Source of the DNA: CAYQCE01 sp964415885
GTDB taxonomy: Bacteria > Zixibacteria > MSB-5A5 > JAABVY01 > JAHJOQ01
NCBI GenBank assembly: GCA_964415885.1
Contig: CAYQCE010000014.1
Coordinates: forward strand, 1 to 64,000
DNA length: 64,000 nt
Direction of reading: 5' to 3'
A model generated the notes under the pieces. That model did not search any database and had not been told where the DNA came from. It saw only the letters and a program-made list of their open reading frames with translations. Positions within the stretch are counted from its first letter, which is position 1. Each line of letters starts with the position of its first letter. A program made the position numbers and the translations under genes. This document shows positions 35,136 through 42,653 of this stretch, piece after piece.

Positions 35136-36542
35136 ATGAGCAAGGCCAGGATTCTCATCGTCGACGACGAAGAGAGCATGTGCAATATGATGGAGATCAT
35201 GCTCTCCAAAGAGGGCTATGATGTATCGAGCACTTCCAGCGGATCGGAAGCGGTTAAGAAGGTCCAGAAATCACCGCCGGATGTGGTAATTGCTGACCTG
35301 ATGATGCCTGAGATGAGCGGTCTGGAGCTTCTCTCCAAGGTTAAGGGAATCGATGAGAATGTGAATTTCATAGTCATGACCGCGTTTGCATCGGTCGACA
35401 CCGCGATCGAGGCAATGCGGAATGGCGCTTATGACTATATTTCCAAGCCGTTTAAGGTCGATGAGGTGAAGCTTACCCTAAAGAAACTCCTGAGGCAGGC
35501 ATCCATCGCTGAGGAGAACAAGGCGCTGAAGTCCACGCTTTCCAACGAGTTCTCATTCGACAATTTCCTCGGCAACAATCCGACGGTCAAGAAGATGAAG
35601 GAGATCGCCCGTACAGTCGCGAATTCCGATGCGACCGTACTGATAAGGGGTGAGAGTGGAACCGGTAAGGACCTTGTTGCCAAGGCGATACACTATCATT
35701 CCAATCGCGCCGGTAAGCCGTTCATCACCATAAACTGTGCGGCGCTTCCGGAGACGCTTCTCGAATCGGAGCTTTTCGGGCACGTCAAGGGAGCTTTCAC
35801 CAACGCTTTCAAGGACAAAGACGGCCTTTTCAAGGTGGCCGACAAGGGCACGTTTTTTCTCGATGAGGTCGGGAATACCTCCCTCGCAATCCAGGTCAAG
35901 CTTCTCAGGGTGCTGGAGGAGAAGGTGATAACGCCGGTCGGGTCCACGAAACCGATTTCGGTGGATGTTCGCCTTATCGCGGCCACCAATGCAGATCTCG
36001 AGGCCGAGGTCAACGCAAACCGTTTTCGCGCGGATCTGTTCTACCGCCTGAACGTTCTGCCAATCTTCATTCCGCCGCTTAGAGAGCGGAGCGAGGATAT
36101 CGAACTACTGACACATCATTTCATTAGGGTCTATTCCGATAAAATGCGTCAGGAACCCAAGAAGCTGAGCGATGCGGCGCTAAGTGTTCTTCTCAACTAC
36201 GACTGGCCGGGTAACGTGCGTGAGCTCGAAAACTCAGTGGAGAGGGCGCTTCTGCTATGTAAGGGCGATATCCTCGAACCGACTGACCTCCCGGAGAATA
36301 TGCGAGGCGGAGCCGGGTCATCGATTTCTACTCATCACGCTGCTCGACAGGATATTGCAGGCGCTCCAGCCAAACCGGCAGAGTCGCCAACACTTGAGTC
36401 GATCGAGAAAGCGTACATATTCTGGACGCTCAATCAGACTAATTGGAAAAAGACCGAAGCCGCCAAGGTACTTGGGATTGACCCTTCCACGCTATACCGT
36501 AAGCTTGAACGATACGGTATCAAGCAGCCCGACAAGCCGTGA
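35136..36542 (+). CDS. Sigma-54-dependent response regulator (NtrC family, PilR-like)
   Basis: 468 residues from ATG 35136; the 35115 start is rejected because GGAGG at 35119-35123 would lie inside it. Receiver domain 4-120 with phospho-acceptor Asp54 (VIADLMMPEMSG). AAA+ domain about 140-370 with Walker A GESGTGKD and Walker B GTFFLDEVG. The sigma-54 contact loop reads GAFTNA instead of the usual GAFTGA. C-terminal Fis-type helix-turn-helix (TEAAKVLGIDPSTLYRKLERYGI). Two pilin genes with -24/-12 promoters follow directly, so it is probably their activator. No partner kinase is adjacent; the hybrid kinase at 54736 is one candidate in the window. Confidence 0.93.
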   Translation: MSKARILIVDDEESMCNMMEIMLSKEGYDVSSTSSGSEAVKKVQKSPPDVVIADLMMPEMSGLELLSKVKGIDENVNFIVMTAFASVDTAIEAMRNGAYDYISKPFKVDEVKLTLKKLLRQASIAEENKALKSTLSNEFSFDNFLGNNPTVKKMKEIARTVANSDATVLIRGESGTGKDLVAKAIHYHSNRAGKPFITINCAALPETLLESELFGHVKGAFTNAFKDKDGLFKVADKGTFFLDEVGNTSLAIQVKLLRVLEEKVITPVGSTKPISVDVRLIAATNADLEAEVNANRFRADLFYRLNVLPIFIPPLRERSEDIELLTHHFIRVYSDKMRQEPKKLSDAALSVLLNYDWPGNVRELENSVERALLLCKGDILEPTDLPENMRGGAGSSISTHHAARQDIAGAPAKPAESPTLESIEKAYIFWTLNQTNWKKTEAAKVLGIDPSTLYRKLERYGIKQPDKP

Positions 36543-36557
36543 TCCGGCTCTATGTCA

Positions 36558-36570
36558 TTGCATTCTGCAA
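36558..36570. promoter_or_regulatory. Candidate activator-binding palindrome upstream of pilin gene 1
   Basis: TTGCATTCTGCAA, a perfect TTGCA-N3-TGCAA palindrome, 111 bases before the -24 GG. An almost identical 13-mer lies before pilin gene 2. A half-site TTGCAA is at 36591 and TTGCA-N1-TGCAA at 36691-36701 overlaps the -12 box. Confidence 0.6.
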
Positions 36571-36679
36571 CCATATCGCTTCCCGAGACATTGCAAATCG
36601 CTCTGTGGCTCAACGGGACTCCCTGCCCCTCTATTGTCAATCCATTCAACTACAGCCACTTGCAGGTGCGAGGATGTTT

Positions 36680-36695
36680 CGGCATAAGATTTGCA
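36680..36695 (+). promoter_or_regulatory. Sigma-54 (-24/-12) promoter of pilin gene 1
   Basis: CGGCATAAGATTTGCA: GG at 36681-36682 and GC at 36693-36694, exactly ten bases apart, with the TTTGCA -12 form. Transcription would start near 36706, about 30 bases before ATG 36738. Confidence 0.75.
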
Positions 36696-36737
36696 CTGCA
36701 ATGCCTCCAGACTTGCTGACCTTGGAATGGAGGCATA

Positions 36738-37169
36738 ATGCGTCCGAAGTCTAACAAAGGATTCACGCTTATAGAACTCATGATCGTCGTCGTGATCATC
36801 GGCATACTTGCTGCCATAGCGATTCCGAGATTCATGTCAGCTTCCACGAGAACGAAACAATCCGAGGCTAAGCTCATCCTGAAGCAGATATATATCAATC
36901 AGCGAGCTTACTTTCAGGAAAATGGTGCGTACTGGGATCCGGGCGGCGCGATTCTCACAACTGCCGATCCGAACGCGTTCCAGACGATTCTCGCGGAGTT
37001 GATGCAGGAAGCGCGCTATCAATACGAAATTTCCGTGACTGGTCCGGCTTTTACCGCGACGGCCACATGCGTGGCACCGGGACTGGATGACGACCCTGCG
37101 CCGGATGTCTGGACGATCGACGAAGATGGTGAGCTTTTGAATCCGACTAATGACATATTCGTAGAATAG
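36738..37169 (+). CDS. Type IV pilin-like protein 1
   Basis: 143 residues, ribosome site TGGAGG. Class III leader MRPKSNKG, cleavage before FTLIELMIVVVIIGILAAIAIPRF with Glu5 of the mature form in place. The following helix (TKQSEAKLILKQIYINQRAYF) is nearly the same as in pilin 2. The C-terminal part is acidic and distinct, without a disulfide loop. The product would be processed by a prepilin peptidase and assembled by a pilus or pseudopilus machine encoded elsewhere. Confidence 0.9.
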   Translation: MRPKSNKGFTLIELMIVVVIIGILAAIAIPRFMSASTRTKQSEAKLILKQIYINQRAYFQENGAYWDPGGAILTTADPNAFQTILAELMQEARYQYEISVTGPAFTATATCVAPGLDDDPAPDVWTIDEDGELLNPTNDIFVE

Positions 37170-37258
37170 ACCGAGTAGGTGGTCGCAGTCGTGAGCGATG
37201 GTACTCGAGAGTTGATAAATATAGCCAGCGATTCATCCACAGTTCCTTGTTTGAGTAG

Positions 37259-37285
37259 GGCCCGATTTTCGGGCCTTTTCTCTTT
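37259..37285 (+). terminator. Intrinsic terminator after pilin gene 1
   Basis: GGCCCGA (37259-37265), TTT loop, TCGGGCC (37269-37275), then TTTTCTCTTT. Confidence 0.8.
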
Positions 37286-37375
37286 GGGGTCAAAAGCGCA
37301 TCAAAGGGTGTTTATATCCGAGCAACTGCAGATTGCGATTTCCTTCTTAGGCTGCATTCCAGTCGTTGGTGGTCC

Positions 37376-37388
37376 TTGCATTTTGCAA
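37376..37388. promoter_or_regulatory. Candidate activator-binding palindrome upstream of pilin gene 2
   Basis: TTGCATTTTGCAA, perfect TTGCA-N3-TGCAA, 152 bases before the -24 GG. It differs from the pilin 1 site by one base in the spacer. Confidence 0.6.
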
Positions 37389-37538
37389 ACTGCGAATGGC
37401 ATATCGAGAGATAAATCCGGACAATTCAGCGAACCTTCTTCAAGTGGTAAAAGTCGATCCCCAATTCTGGTATCTGCAAGTCATCTGTTGGCATGCTCTT
37501 ACACGAATCACGATTTTCGGGAAACTAAAAGGCCGTTT

Positions 37539-37554
37539 TGGCCTGCTCCTTGCA
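37539..37554 (+). promoter_or_regulatory. Sigma-54 (-24/-12) promoter of pilin gene 2
   Basis: TGGCCTGCTCCTTGCA: GG at 37540-37541, GC at 37552-37553, ten bases between, with TGGC and TTGCA matching the consensus closely. ATG 37645 lies about 90 bases downstream. Confidence 0.8.
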
Positions 37555-37644
37555 TTACTACTGGGCGTGACAGGAAAAGTAGCGAGGGAATGAGACGAGA
37601 GAGAAATTAAGCTTCAAAAACCAAAACTATTAGGAGGGTCCGAG

Positions 37645-38073
37645 ATGTTCTCAAAGTTCCAGAAGAACCAGAAGGGTTTCACACTGATCGAGCTTATGAT
37701 CGTTGTGGTTATCATCGGTATTCTTGCCGCCCTGGCTATCCCGAGATTCATGACCGCATCAACCAAGTCGAAGCAGTCTGAGGCCAAGGGAATTCTCAAG
37801 CAGATCTATGTCATGAACCGTGCCTATTTCCAGGAGAACGGAACCTACACTGACGACTTCAACCTCCTCGGTGTTGAAGTTCCGGATCCGGCAACAAGTC
37901 GTTATACCTACACCGTTCCGACAGCCAACGCCACCAACTTCCTTGCTGAGGCCGAGGCTCCGGACCCGGGTATTGACGATGACGCGACGGTCGATAAATG
38001 GTCAATCGACGACACCGGACTTCTCTGGAATGACGTCAACGATGTAACAGACGTCACGACGGCGCGTCCGTAG
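37645..38073 (+). CDS. Type IV pilin-like protein 2
   Basis: 142 residues, TAGGAGGGT ribosome site. Leader MFSKFQKNQKG, then FTLIELMIVVVIIGILAALAIPRF. Helix KSKQSEAKGILKQIYVMNRAYF matches pilin 1, while the C-terminal half diverges (acidic, no cysteines). Has its own sigma-54 promoter and terminator, so it can be expressed separately from pilin 1. Possibly the major subunit, given the stronger promoter match (inference). Confidence 0.9.
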   Translation: MFSKFQKNQKGFTLIELMIVVVIIGILAALAIPRFMTASTKSKQSEAKGILKQIYVMNRAYFQENGTYTDDFNLLGVEVPDPATSRYTYTVPTANATNFLAEAEAPDPGIDDDATVDKWSIDDTGLLWNDVNDVTDVTTARP

Positions 38074-38102
38074 CGAATAAAGCTTGAAGGTGCGAACGTG
38101 TG

Positions 38103-38138
38103 GGCGGTAGCTCGGGGAGACCCGGCTGCCGCCTTTTT
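38103..38138 (+). terminator. Intrinsic terminator after pilin gene 2
   Basis: GGCGGTAGC (38103-38111) pairs with GCTGCCGCC (38125-38133) with one G-U pair, extended by an inner CGGG/CCCG, followed by TTTTT. Confidence 0.8.
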
Positions 38139-38154
38139 GTGTGTGGTTTTTGAA

Positions 38155-38183
38155 TTGACATTTCCGCAGATACAATGTAGAAT
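38155..38183 (+). promoter_or_regulatory. Promoter of the repeat-protein gene, apparently giving a leaderless message
   Basis: TTGACA (38155-38160), 17 bases, TAGAAT (38178-38183). The start codon is at 38193, only nine bases after the -10 box, leaving essentially no 5' leader or ribosome site. Confidence 0.6.
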
Positions 38184-38192
38184 CGTCATATT

Positions 38193-40178
38193 ATGACCCC
38201 TCGATTCTGCCTCATCTTCTCACTCTTACTGTTTCTTACAGGTGTCTCCACGGCGCAGAAGACACCACGTGAGCAGGGACCGTCAGACGATTTGCCGCAG
38301 ATACCTTTTGAGGCTCTCGAGGACGCCCTGATGGGCATCAAGTGCACACTCAGTGACATCTCATTCAGGACCGACCACGCTGATCCGGATTCGTTCCGGT
38401 TGCCGATAGTGGACTCGTTGACTCTAAATCCACTGGACATGATTCCCTTCTCGGACACTCTCAGCACCGAGTTGTTTGCTCAACGTGAGAAGCTATTCCC
38501 GGTTCTCGCAGGATTCAGAGAGGCTGGATTCGTGAATCTCGGCCCGTATCACGCTCCGAAGGAAATTCCGAGAGAGGTTTCTGCGGCTCGCTCCGCAGGA
38601 TACGGGAACGGTTTGGTCAGTTTGAGGGAGGAGCTTCGCTTCCTTCAGGCTGAAAACGAGGATGATTTCAAGAGTCTGCTTAATTTGGCCGTATCAGAAC
38701 TCGTTGATATCCGAACGATGAGCGATAGAGCGTTCAGAGGCCTGCCCGAAGCTCACCGTGCGTTTATACGAGACACGCTGCCCCGTCTGATTCTTGAGGA
38801 CGAGGGCCTCGAAGATGCACCGGTCGAGGTGCTCGATTCAATTCAGCAGTATGAGGATTCGCTGATGGAGAGATTTGTCGGTATGGCCGAGCGCTTGATC
38901 ATTGACACGGATTATCGCGCCGTGCGGCCGTATGTTGATGCCGAGTCATTTCGGCGTATGCTCCATATTTCAGATCTGCTGATGGACAGCCTGCCGAAGC
39001 TCGTGGATTCGGTCGAATTCCAGTTTGCGTTGGAGACGGACGCTGGCCGAGTTGGGATAGGCGGCTACGGAGAAAACACATTTCAGGGCAGTTTCGCACT
39101 CATTGTGGATTTGGGGGGTAATGACCGGCATGAATTGACTCGAACAGACGGGCCTCAGATCGTTCTCGATCTATCAGGAGACGACTACTACACGGCGAAA
39201 GAGGATTTCGCTATTGCAAGCGGGTTTTTCTACCCTGCCATACTCATTGACAATTCCGGAGATGACTCGTACCAGGCATACAGCTTCTCGCTGGGTTCGG
39301 GCCTGTTTTCGATCGGTGTTCTAATTGACCGCGCGGGGGATGATTTCTATGTTGGCGACACACACACGCAGGGAGCGGGTACATTCGGTATCGGCGCACT
39401 CTTCGATTACGGTGGAATCGATAGCTACCGCTGCGCGCTTTTCGGACAGGCCTTTGCGGGTGTCCGAGGTCTCGGCGTGCTTGCTGACGGCGGCGGTAGC
39501 GACATTTATTTCGCCGGCGGAAAATACACGGATGTCCTCAGGTATCAGGATCACTTTATCTCGTTGTCGCAGGGATTCGCCTACGGCTGGCGGCCTGATA
39601 TGTCGGGCGGTGTGGCGATTCTCGCCGATTCGAGCGGCCATGACACATACCTGTCGGATATTTTCGGTCAGGGTTCATCCTATTGGTACGCTCTCGGAAT
39701 GCAGACCGACTTCGCGGGCAATGACAAGTATATCTCGTACCAGTACTCCCAGGGTGTGGGGACTCATCTCTGCCTCGGCATTCTAATGGACAAGTCCGGC
39801 GATGACTACTATTTCGCGAAAGGTGTCTCGCAGGGCTGCGGGCATGATCTCGCGGCTGGCATACTGATAGACTATGCCGGGTCGGACAATTATCAGGCGT
39901 GGGATTTGTCCCAGGGCGCCGGATCAGCAAACGGTATCGGAATTATCATTGATTATCTCGGCAACGACAATTACCAGATCAAGGGCAGGCACAACACGCA
40001 GGGTTACGGGAATCCGCGGCGTGATTACGGCTCGCTCGGTATCTTTCTCGATCTGATGGGCGAGGATGAGTATATCGGAAATGGTTCCGACACGGCCTAC
40101 TGGATCATTAACTCGAAATGGGGAGTCGGAGTCGATCGTGACTTCTGGCCGAAGCCGGACACTCTGGAAACTGAATAG
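38193..40178 (+). CDS. Secreted protein with twelve D-x-x-G-x-D-x-Y repeats, family not recognised
   Basis: 661 residues. Signal peptide TPRFCLIFSLLLFLTGVSTA. Residues ~20-300 are helical and acidic with no family I know. Residues ~305-630 hold about twelve repeats, most 26-28 long. Each begins with two or three hydrophobic residues, D, two residues, G-x-D-x-Y, and ends with SQGxGxxxxxG (for example ILMDKSGDDYYFAKGVSQGC). The spaced aspartates and glycines suggest a calcium-bound beta-solenoid, similar in principle to RTX repeats but with a longer period. Next to a secreted HEAT protein whose start overlaps its stop, so the two products likely work together. Function unknown. Confidence 0.8.
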   Translation: MTPRFCLIFSLLLFLTGVSTAQKTPREQGPSDDLPQIPFEALEDALMGIKCTLSDISFRTDHADPDSFRLPIVDSLTLNPLDMIPFSDTLSTELFAQREKLFPVLAGFREAGFVNLGPYHAPKEIPREVSAARSAGYGNGLVSLREELRFLQAENEDDFKSLLNLAVSELVDIRTMSDRAFRGLPEAHRAFIRDTLPRLILEDEGLEDAPVEVLDSIQQYEDSLMERFVGMAERLIIDTDYRAVRPYVDAESFRRMLHISDLLMDSLPKLVDSVEFQFALETDAGRVGIGGYGENTFQGSFALIVDLGGNDRHELTRTDGPQIVLDLSGDDYYTAKEDFAIASGFFYPAILIDNSGDDSYQAYSFSLGSGLFSIGVLIDRAGDDFYVGDTHTQGAGTFGIGALFDYGGIDSYRCALFGQAFAGVRGLGVLADGGGSDIYFAGGKYTDVLRYQDHFISLSQGFAYGWRPDMSGGVAILADSSGHDTYLSDIFGQGSSYWYALGMQTDFAGNDKYISYQYSQGVGTHLCLGILMDKSGDDYYFAKGVSQGCGHDLAAGILIDYAGSDNYQAWDLSQGAGSANGIGIIIDYLGNDNYQIKGRHNTQGYGNPRRDYGSLGIFLDLMGEDEYIGNGSDTAYWIINSKWGVGVDRDFWPKPDTLETE

Positions 40179-41110
40179 TGAAGCGCTTTAATTTCATACT
40201 TGGTGTAACGATGTTACTGCTCTCGTCGACTTCACTTGGTGCCGGCGAGATCGAGGACAGAGTAGACAGCCTCTTCATGCTGGCGTCTACTCCGGAGCAG
40301 CATTACCAGCATCTCGTGGAGCCGTCACGCGAGGCTCTCGCCGAAATGGGTATCACAGCGGTGCCGAGGCTTGTTGAGAAGATCGGTACCGATGATGCGA
40401 GAGAGCGTCATGCGTTAGACAACATCTTCGGTAGAATCGGCTCACCCGCCGTGCCCGCGCTCGTGGAGGCGCTCGACACGGATAATCTGGATGCACTCCG
40501 GAATGCGTCTCGATGCCTCGGTGAAATTGGAGACAGGTCCGCCGGTCCGGCGCTCAGTGAGCTGTTCGATCACGAAAATCACTCCGTCCGATCCGGTGCG
40601 GCGACCGCTGTGGGAAAGTGCCACGACTCCACGGCCGTGGAGAATCTGATCGGTCTGCTGGACGATAGTGTTGAAAGTGTGCGGAAATCTGCGGCGGTTG
40701 CACTGGGCAGAATAGCTCATCAGAAGGCCGCAGAGCGCCTTATTGAGTCGCTGTCAGACGCTCATTTTTCCGTCAGAATGTCTGCGGCAGCATCCCTCGT
40801 ACAGATTGGTGAGAAAGCTGCTGAGAAGCTTGCAGAAGCGTATGAGGATCTCGATTCCATTCCCAGGTATCTCGCGTTCGAGGTCTGGGCTAAATTACAC
40901 TTCAAACCGGCCCGCGAGACGCTTCTCAAAGAGACAGAGTCGCCGAATCGCTTTATGCGCGGATTCGCCATTATTACTCTGGCGGCGATTGATCCTGAGA
41001 AGGGCTTGAAACGCGTGGAGGACATGCGTCGGTCGGAATCGGATTTGTTTGTGCTGTCTATGCTGAAAAAAGCCGCCGAAATTGCAGAGTTGTTAGAGGA
41101 CGAGAATTAG
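40178..41110 (+). CDS. Secreted HEAT-repeat protein
   Basis: 310 residues, GTG start sharing one base with the previous stop. Signal peptide KRFNFILGVTMLLLSSTSLGAG. From ~45 to ~300 it is built of HEAT/PBS-lyase-like helical repeats (AVPALVEALDTDNLDALRNA, VENLIGLLDDSVESVRKSAA, AAERLIESLSDAHFSVRMSA). Such proteins are binding scaffolds. Tight coupling to the repeat protein suggests that it is the partner (inference). Confidence 0.85.
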   Translation: MKRFNFILGVTMLLLSSTSLGAGEIEDRVDSLFMLASTPEQHYQHLVEPSREALAEMGITAVPRLVEKIGTDDARERHALDNIFGRIGSPAVPALVEALDTDNLDALRNASRCLGEIGDRSAGPALSELFDHENHSVRSGAATAVGKCHDSTAVENLIGLLDDSVESVRKSAAVALGRIAHQKAAERLIESLSDAHFSVRMSAAASLVQIGEKAAEKLAEAYEDLDSIPRYLAFEVWAKLHFKPARETLLKETESPNRFMRGFAIITLAAIDPEKGLKRVEDMRRSESDLFVLSMLKKAAEIAELLEDEN

Positions 41111-41259
41111 TCAGACTCAGAATCTCATGTGAATGATATTAAGGGGGTTGTAGTCTTATGCCGATACCTATATGACCGGGTGGTGCTCTGTTGCTCAACG
41201 GCAGATGTTTAACTCGAAAAATATGGGACCTTGCCGATAATCCTATGTGGTAGGAGATT

Positions 41260-42570
41260 ATGGAAGAGAAGCAGGTTTTTGCCAAGATAAAGAGAGACTA
41301 TCAGCTTTCTACACTTCCGGAGATCCTCGCTCAGGTAATCCGCGCATGTGAAGATCGGGATACCTCTCTCGATAAGATTGCCAATATCATATCCAGGGAC
41401 ATGGCGCTTACCGGGAAGGTGCTCCGGATTTCGAATTCATCCTTCTATGGTCGCCCTTCAAAGGTAACCTCCGTGAAGGATGCGATAGGAGTAGTCGGAA
41501 CGAGGACACTGAAATCTGTGGCTCTTTCGGTTTCTGTTTATGATCTCTGTTCACGTCTCGAGACACAACTGGATATTCGCGACTTCTGGCGACATTCGCT
41601 CGAGTCTGCGGTGCTTTCAGAGCTGTTCGCAAATCGAATCGGTTACGAACTGCCGGATGAGGCTTTTGTCTCAGGGCTTCTGAATGACGTTGGTATTGTG
41701 ATACTCGATTCTGCATACCCGAAGCAGTATGGGCAGATTTGGAATGACATCATGCAGTCCGGTGATCTCATTAAGCGTGAGGAGGAGGTCTTCGGGACCA
41801 ATCACGCACGCGTGGGAGCGTACCTTGCGACTGAGTGGAAGCTTCCCCCGAATCTGATTAGAGCAATCGGAGAGCACCATAATGTAGTCGAAGAAGGAGA
41901 GATTGACAGAGCCCAGAAGCTGTCGCACATCGTTGCGCTCTCAAACTACGCCGGAAAGTTCGCGATGTATGCTCCAGTGTTCAGAGGTAAGGCGGATTTC
42001 ACGAACCGGAATCAGATACTGAAGAATCTGCATCTAACGGACGGGGACGTTCTCAAGGCGCAGAAGGACTCGGTAGTGCGTCTCGTGGAGACAGCCAGCC
42101 TTCTCGATATCGAGGTCGGTTCCCCGTTGGATTTGGTCCAGAAAGCCAACGATATGCTTTTCCAGATTAACGCTCAGCTCGAAACACTCTATCAGAACGG
42201 CGGGACGGTGTCGGAAGATGTGCCGTCCGAGAGAGTTGATGACATTGCTACTGATGTCATGCATACCGTCGTAGCGACATTTTCACACTACTTCAATAAT
42301 GCCTGCGCGACTATACTCGGGCGCTCACAACTGCTCGAAATGGCGCTCCAGCGCGGAGATATTAAGGACTCCAGGGATGCCTCGCTTGCGCATTCGCTCA
42401 TGGTCATCCAGAACGGCGTTGAGGCGATCACGAACGTGCTGAATGTGATGAAGAGCGTAGATTCGTTCGAAACTGTTCAATATCACGAGCGAGCGAAGAT
42501 AATCAATCTCAAGGAAGAACTCGAACGGCTCACATCGGGCAAACTTGAACCGGTGCGGCCGACAAAATAG
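41260..42570 (+). CDS. HDOD-domain protein with C-terminal kinase H-box helix
   Basis: 436 residues; ribosome site TAGGAG before ATG 41260. HDOD domain about 10-215, from LPEILAQVIRACEDRDTSL through SRDMALTGKVLRISNSSFYG to the NHARVGAYLATEWKLP region. Residues ~325-410 read VATFSHYFNNACATILGRSQ, matching a histidine-kinase phosphoacceptor helix (H with following NN), but there is no HATPase domain. HDOD proteins usually act as signalling hubs. The H-box suggests phosphotransfer or dimerisation with a true kinase (inference). Confidence 0.8.
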   Translation: MEEKQVFAKIKRDYQLSTLPEILAQVIRACEDRDTSLDKIANIISRDMALTGKVLRISNSSFYGRPSKVTSVKDAIGVVGTRTLKSVALSVSVYDLCSRLETQLDIRDFWRHSLESAVLSELFANRIGYELPDEAFVSGLLNDVGIVILDSAYPKQYGQIWNDIMQSGDLIKREEEVFGTNHARVGAYLATEWKLPPNLIRAIGEHHNVVEEGEIDRAQKLSHIVALSNYAGKFAMYAPVFRGKADFTNRNQILKNLHLTDGDVLKAQKDSVVRLVETASLLDIEVGSPLDLVQKANDMLFQINAQLETLYQNGGTVSEDVPSERVDDIATDVMHTVVATFSHYFNNACATILGRSQLLEMALQRGDIKDSRDASLAHSLMVIQNGVEAITNVLNVMKSVDSFETVQYHERAKIINLKEELERLTSGKLEPVRPTK

Positions 42571-42596
42571 ACGGTACTGTTTTGTGGATAGATGAA

Positions 42597-42629
42597 AGCG
42601 GGACCCGAACGGGTCCCGCTTTCTATTTG
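42597..42629. terminator. Bidirectional intrinsic terminator
   Basis: AGCGGGACCC (42597-42606), GAAC loop, GGGTCCCGCT (42611-42620), then TTCTATTT. On the minus strand the same stem is followed by TTTCATC. It separates the HDOD gene and the convergent DUF5916 gene. Confidence 0.8.
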
Positions 42630-42653
42630 GGAGAGTTATGAAACTGACTCGGG

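Larger units (their letters stand above)
37170..37644. other. Regulatory spacer between the two pilin genes
   Basis: Holds the terminator of pilin 1, a TTGCA-N3-TGCAA palindrome at 37376 and the sigma-54 promoter of pilin 2. A degenerate look-alike of that promoter (TTGGCATGCTCTTACA) lies at 37488-37503 but lacks the GC element. The open frame at 37179-37610 crosses all these sites and has no family features. Confidence 0.6.

Noticed and set aside
34838..35209. 123-residue minus-strand frame
   Set aside because: It overlaps the start of the NtrC-family gene, has no ribosome site or known motif, and its hydrophobic parts are not in a sensible order.
37488..37503. TTGGCATGCTCTTACA as a second sigma-54 promoter for pilin 2
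   Set aside because: It has the GG element but CA instead of GC at the -12 position; the site at 37539 is much better.
37179..37610. 143-residue frame between the pilin genes
   Set aside because: It crosses the terminator, the palindrome and the sigma-54 promoter; no family features.
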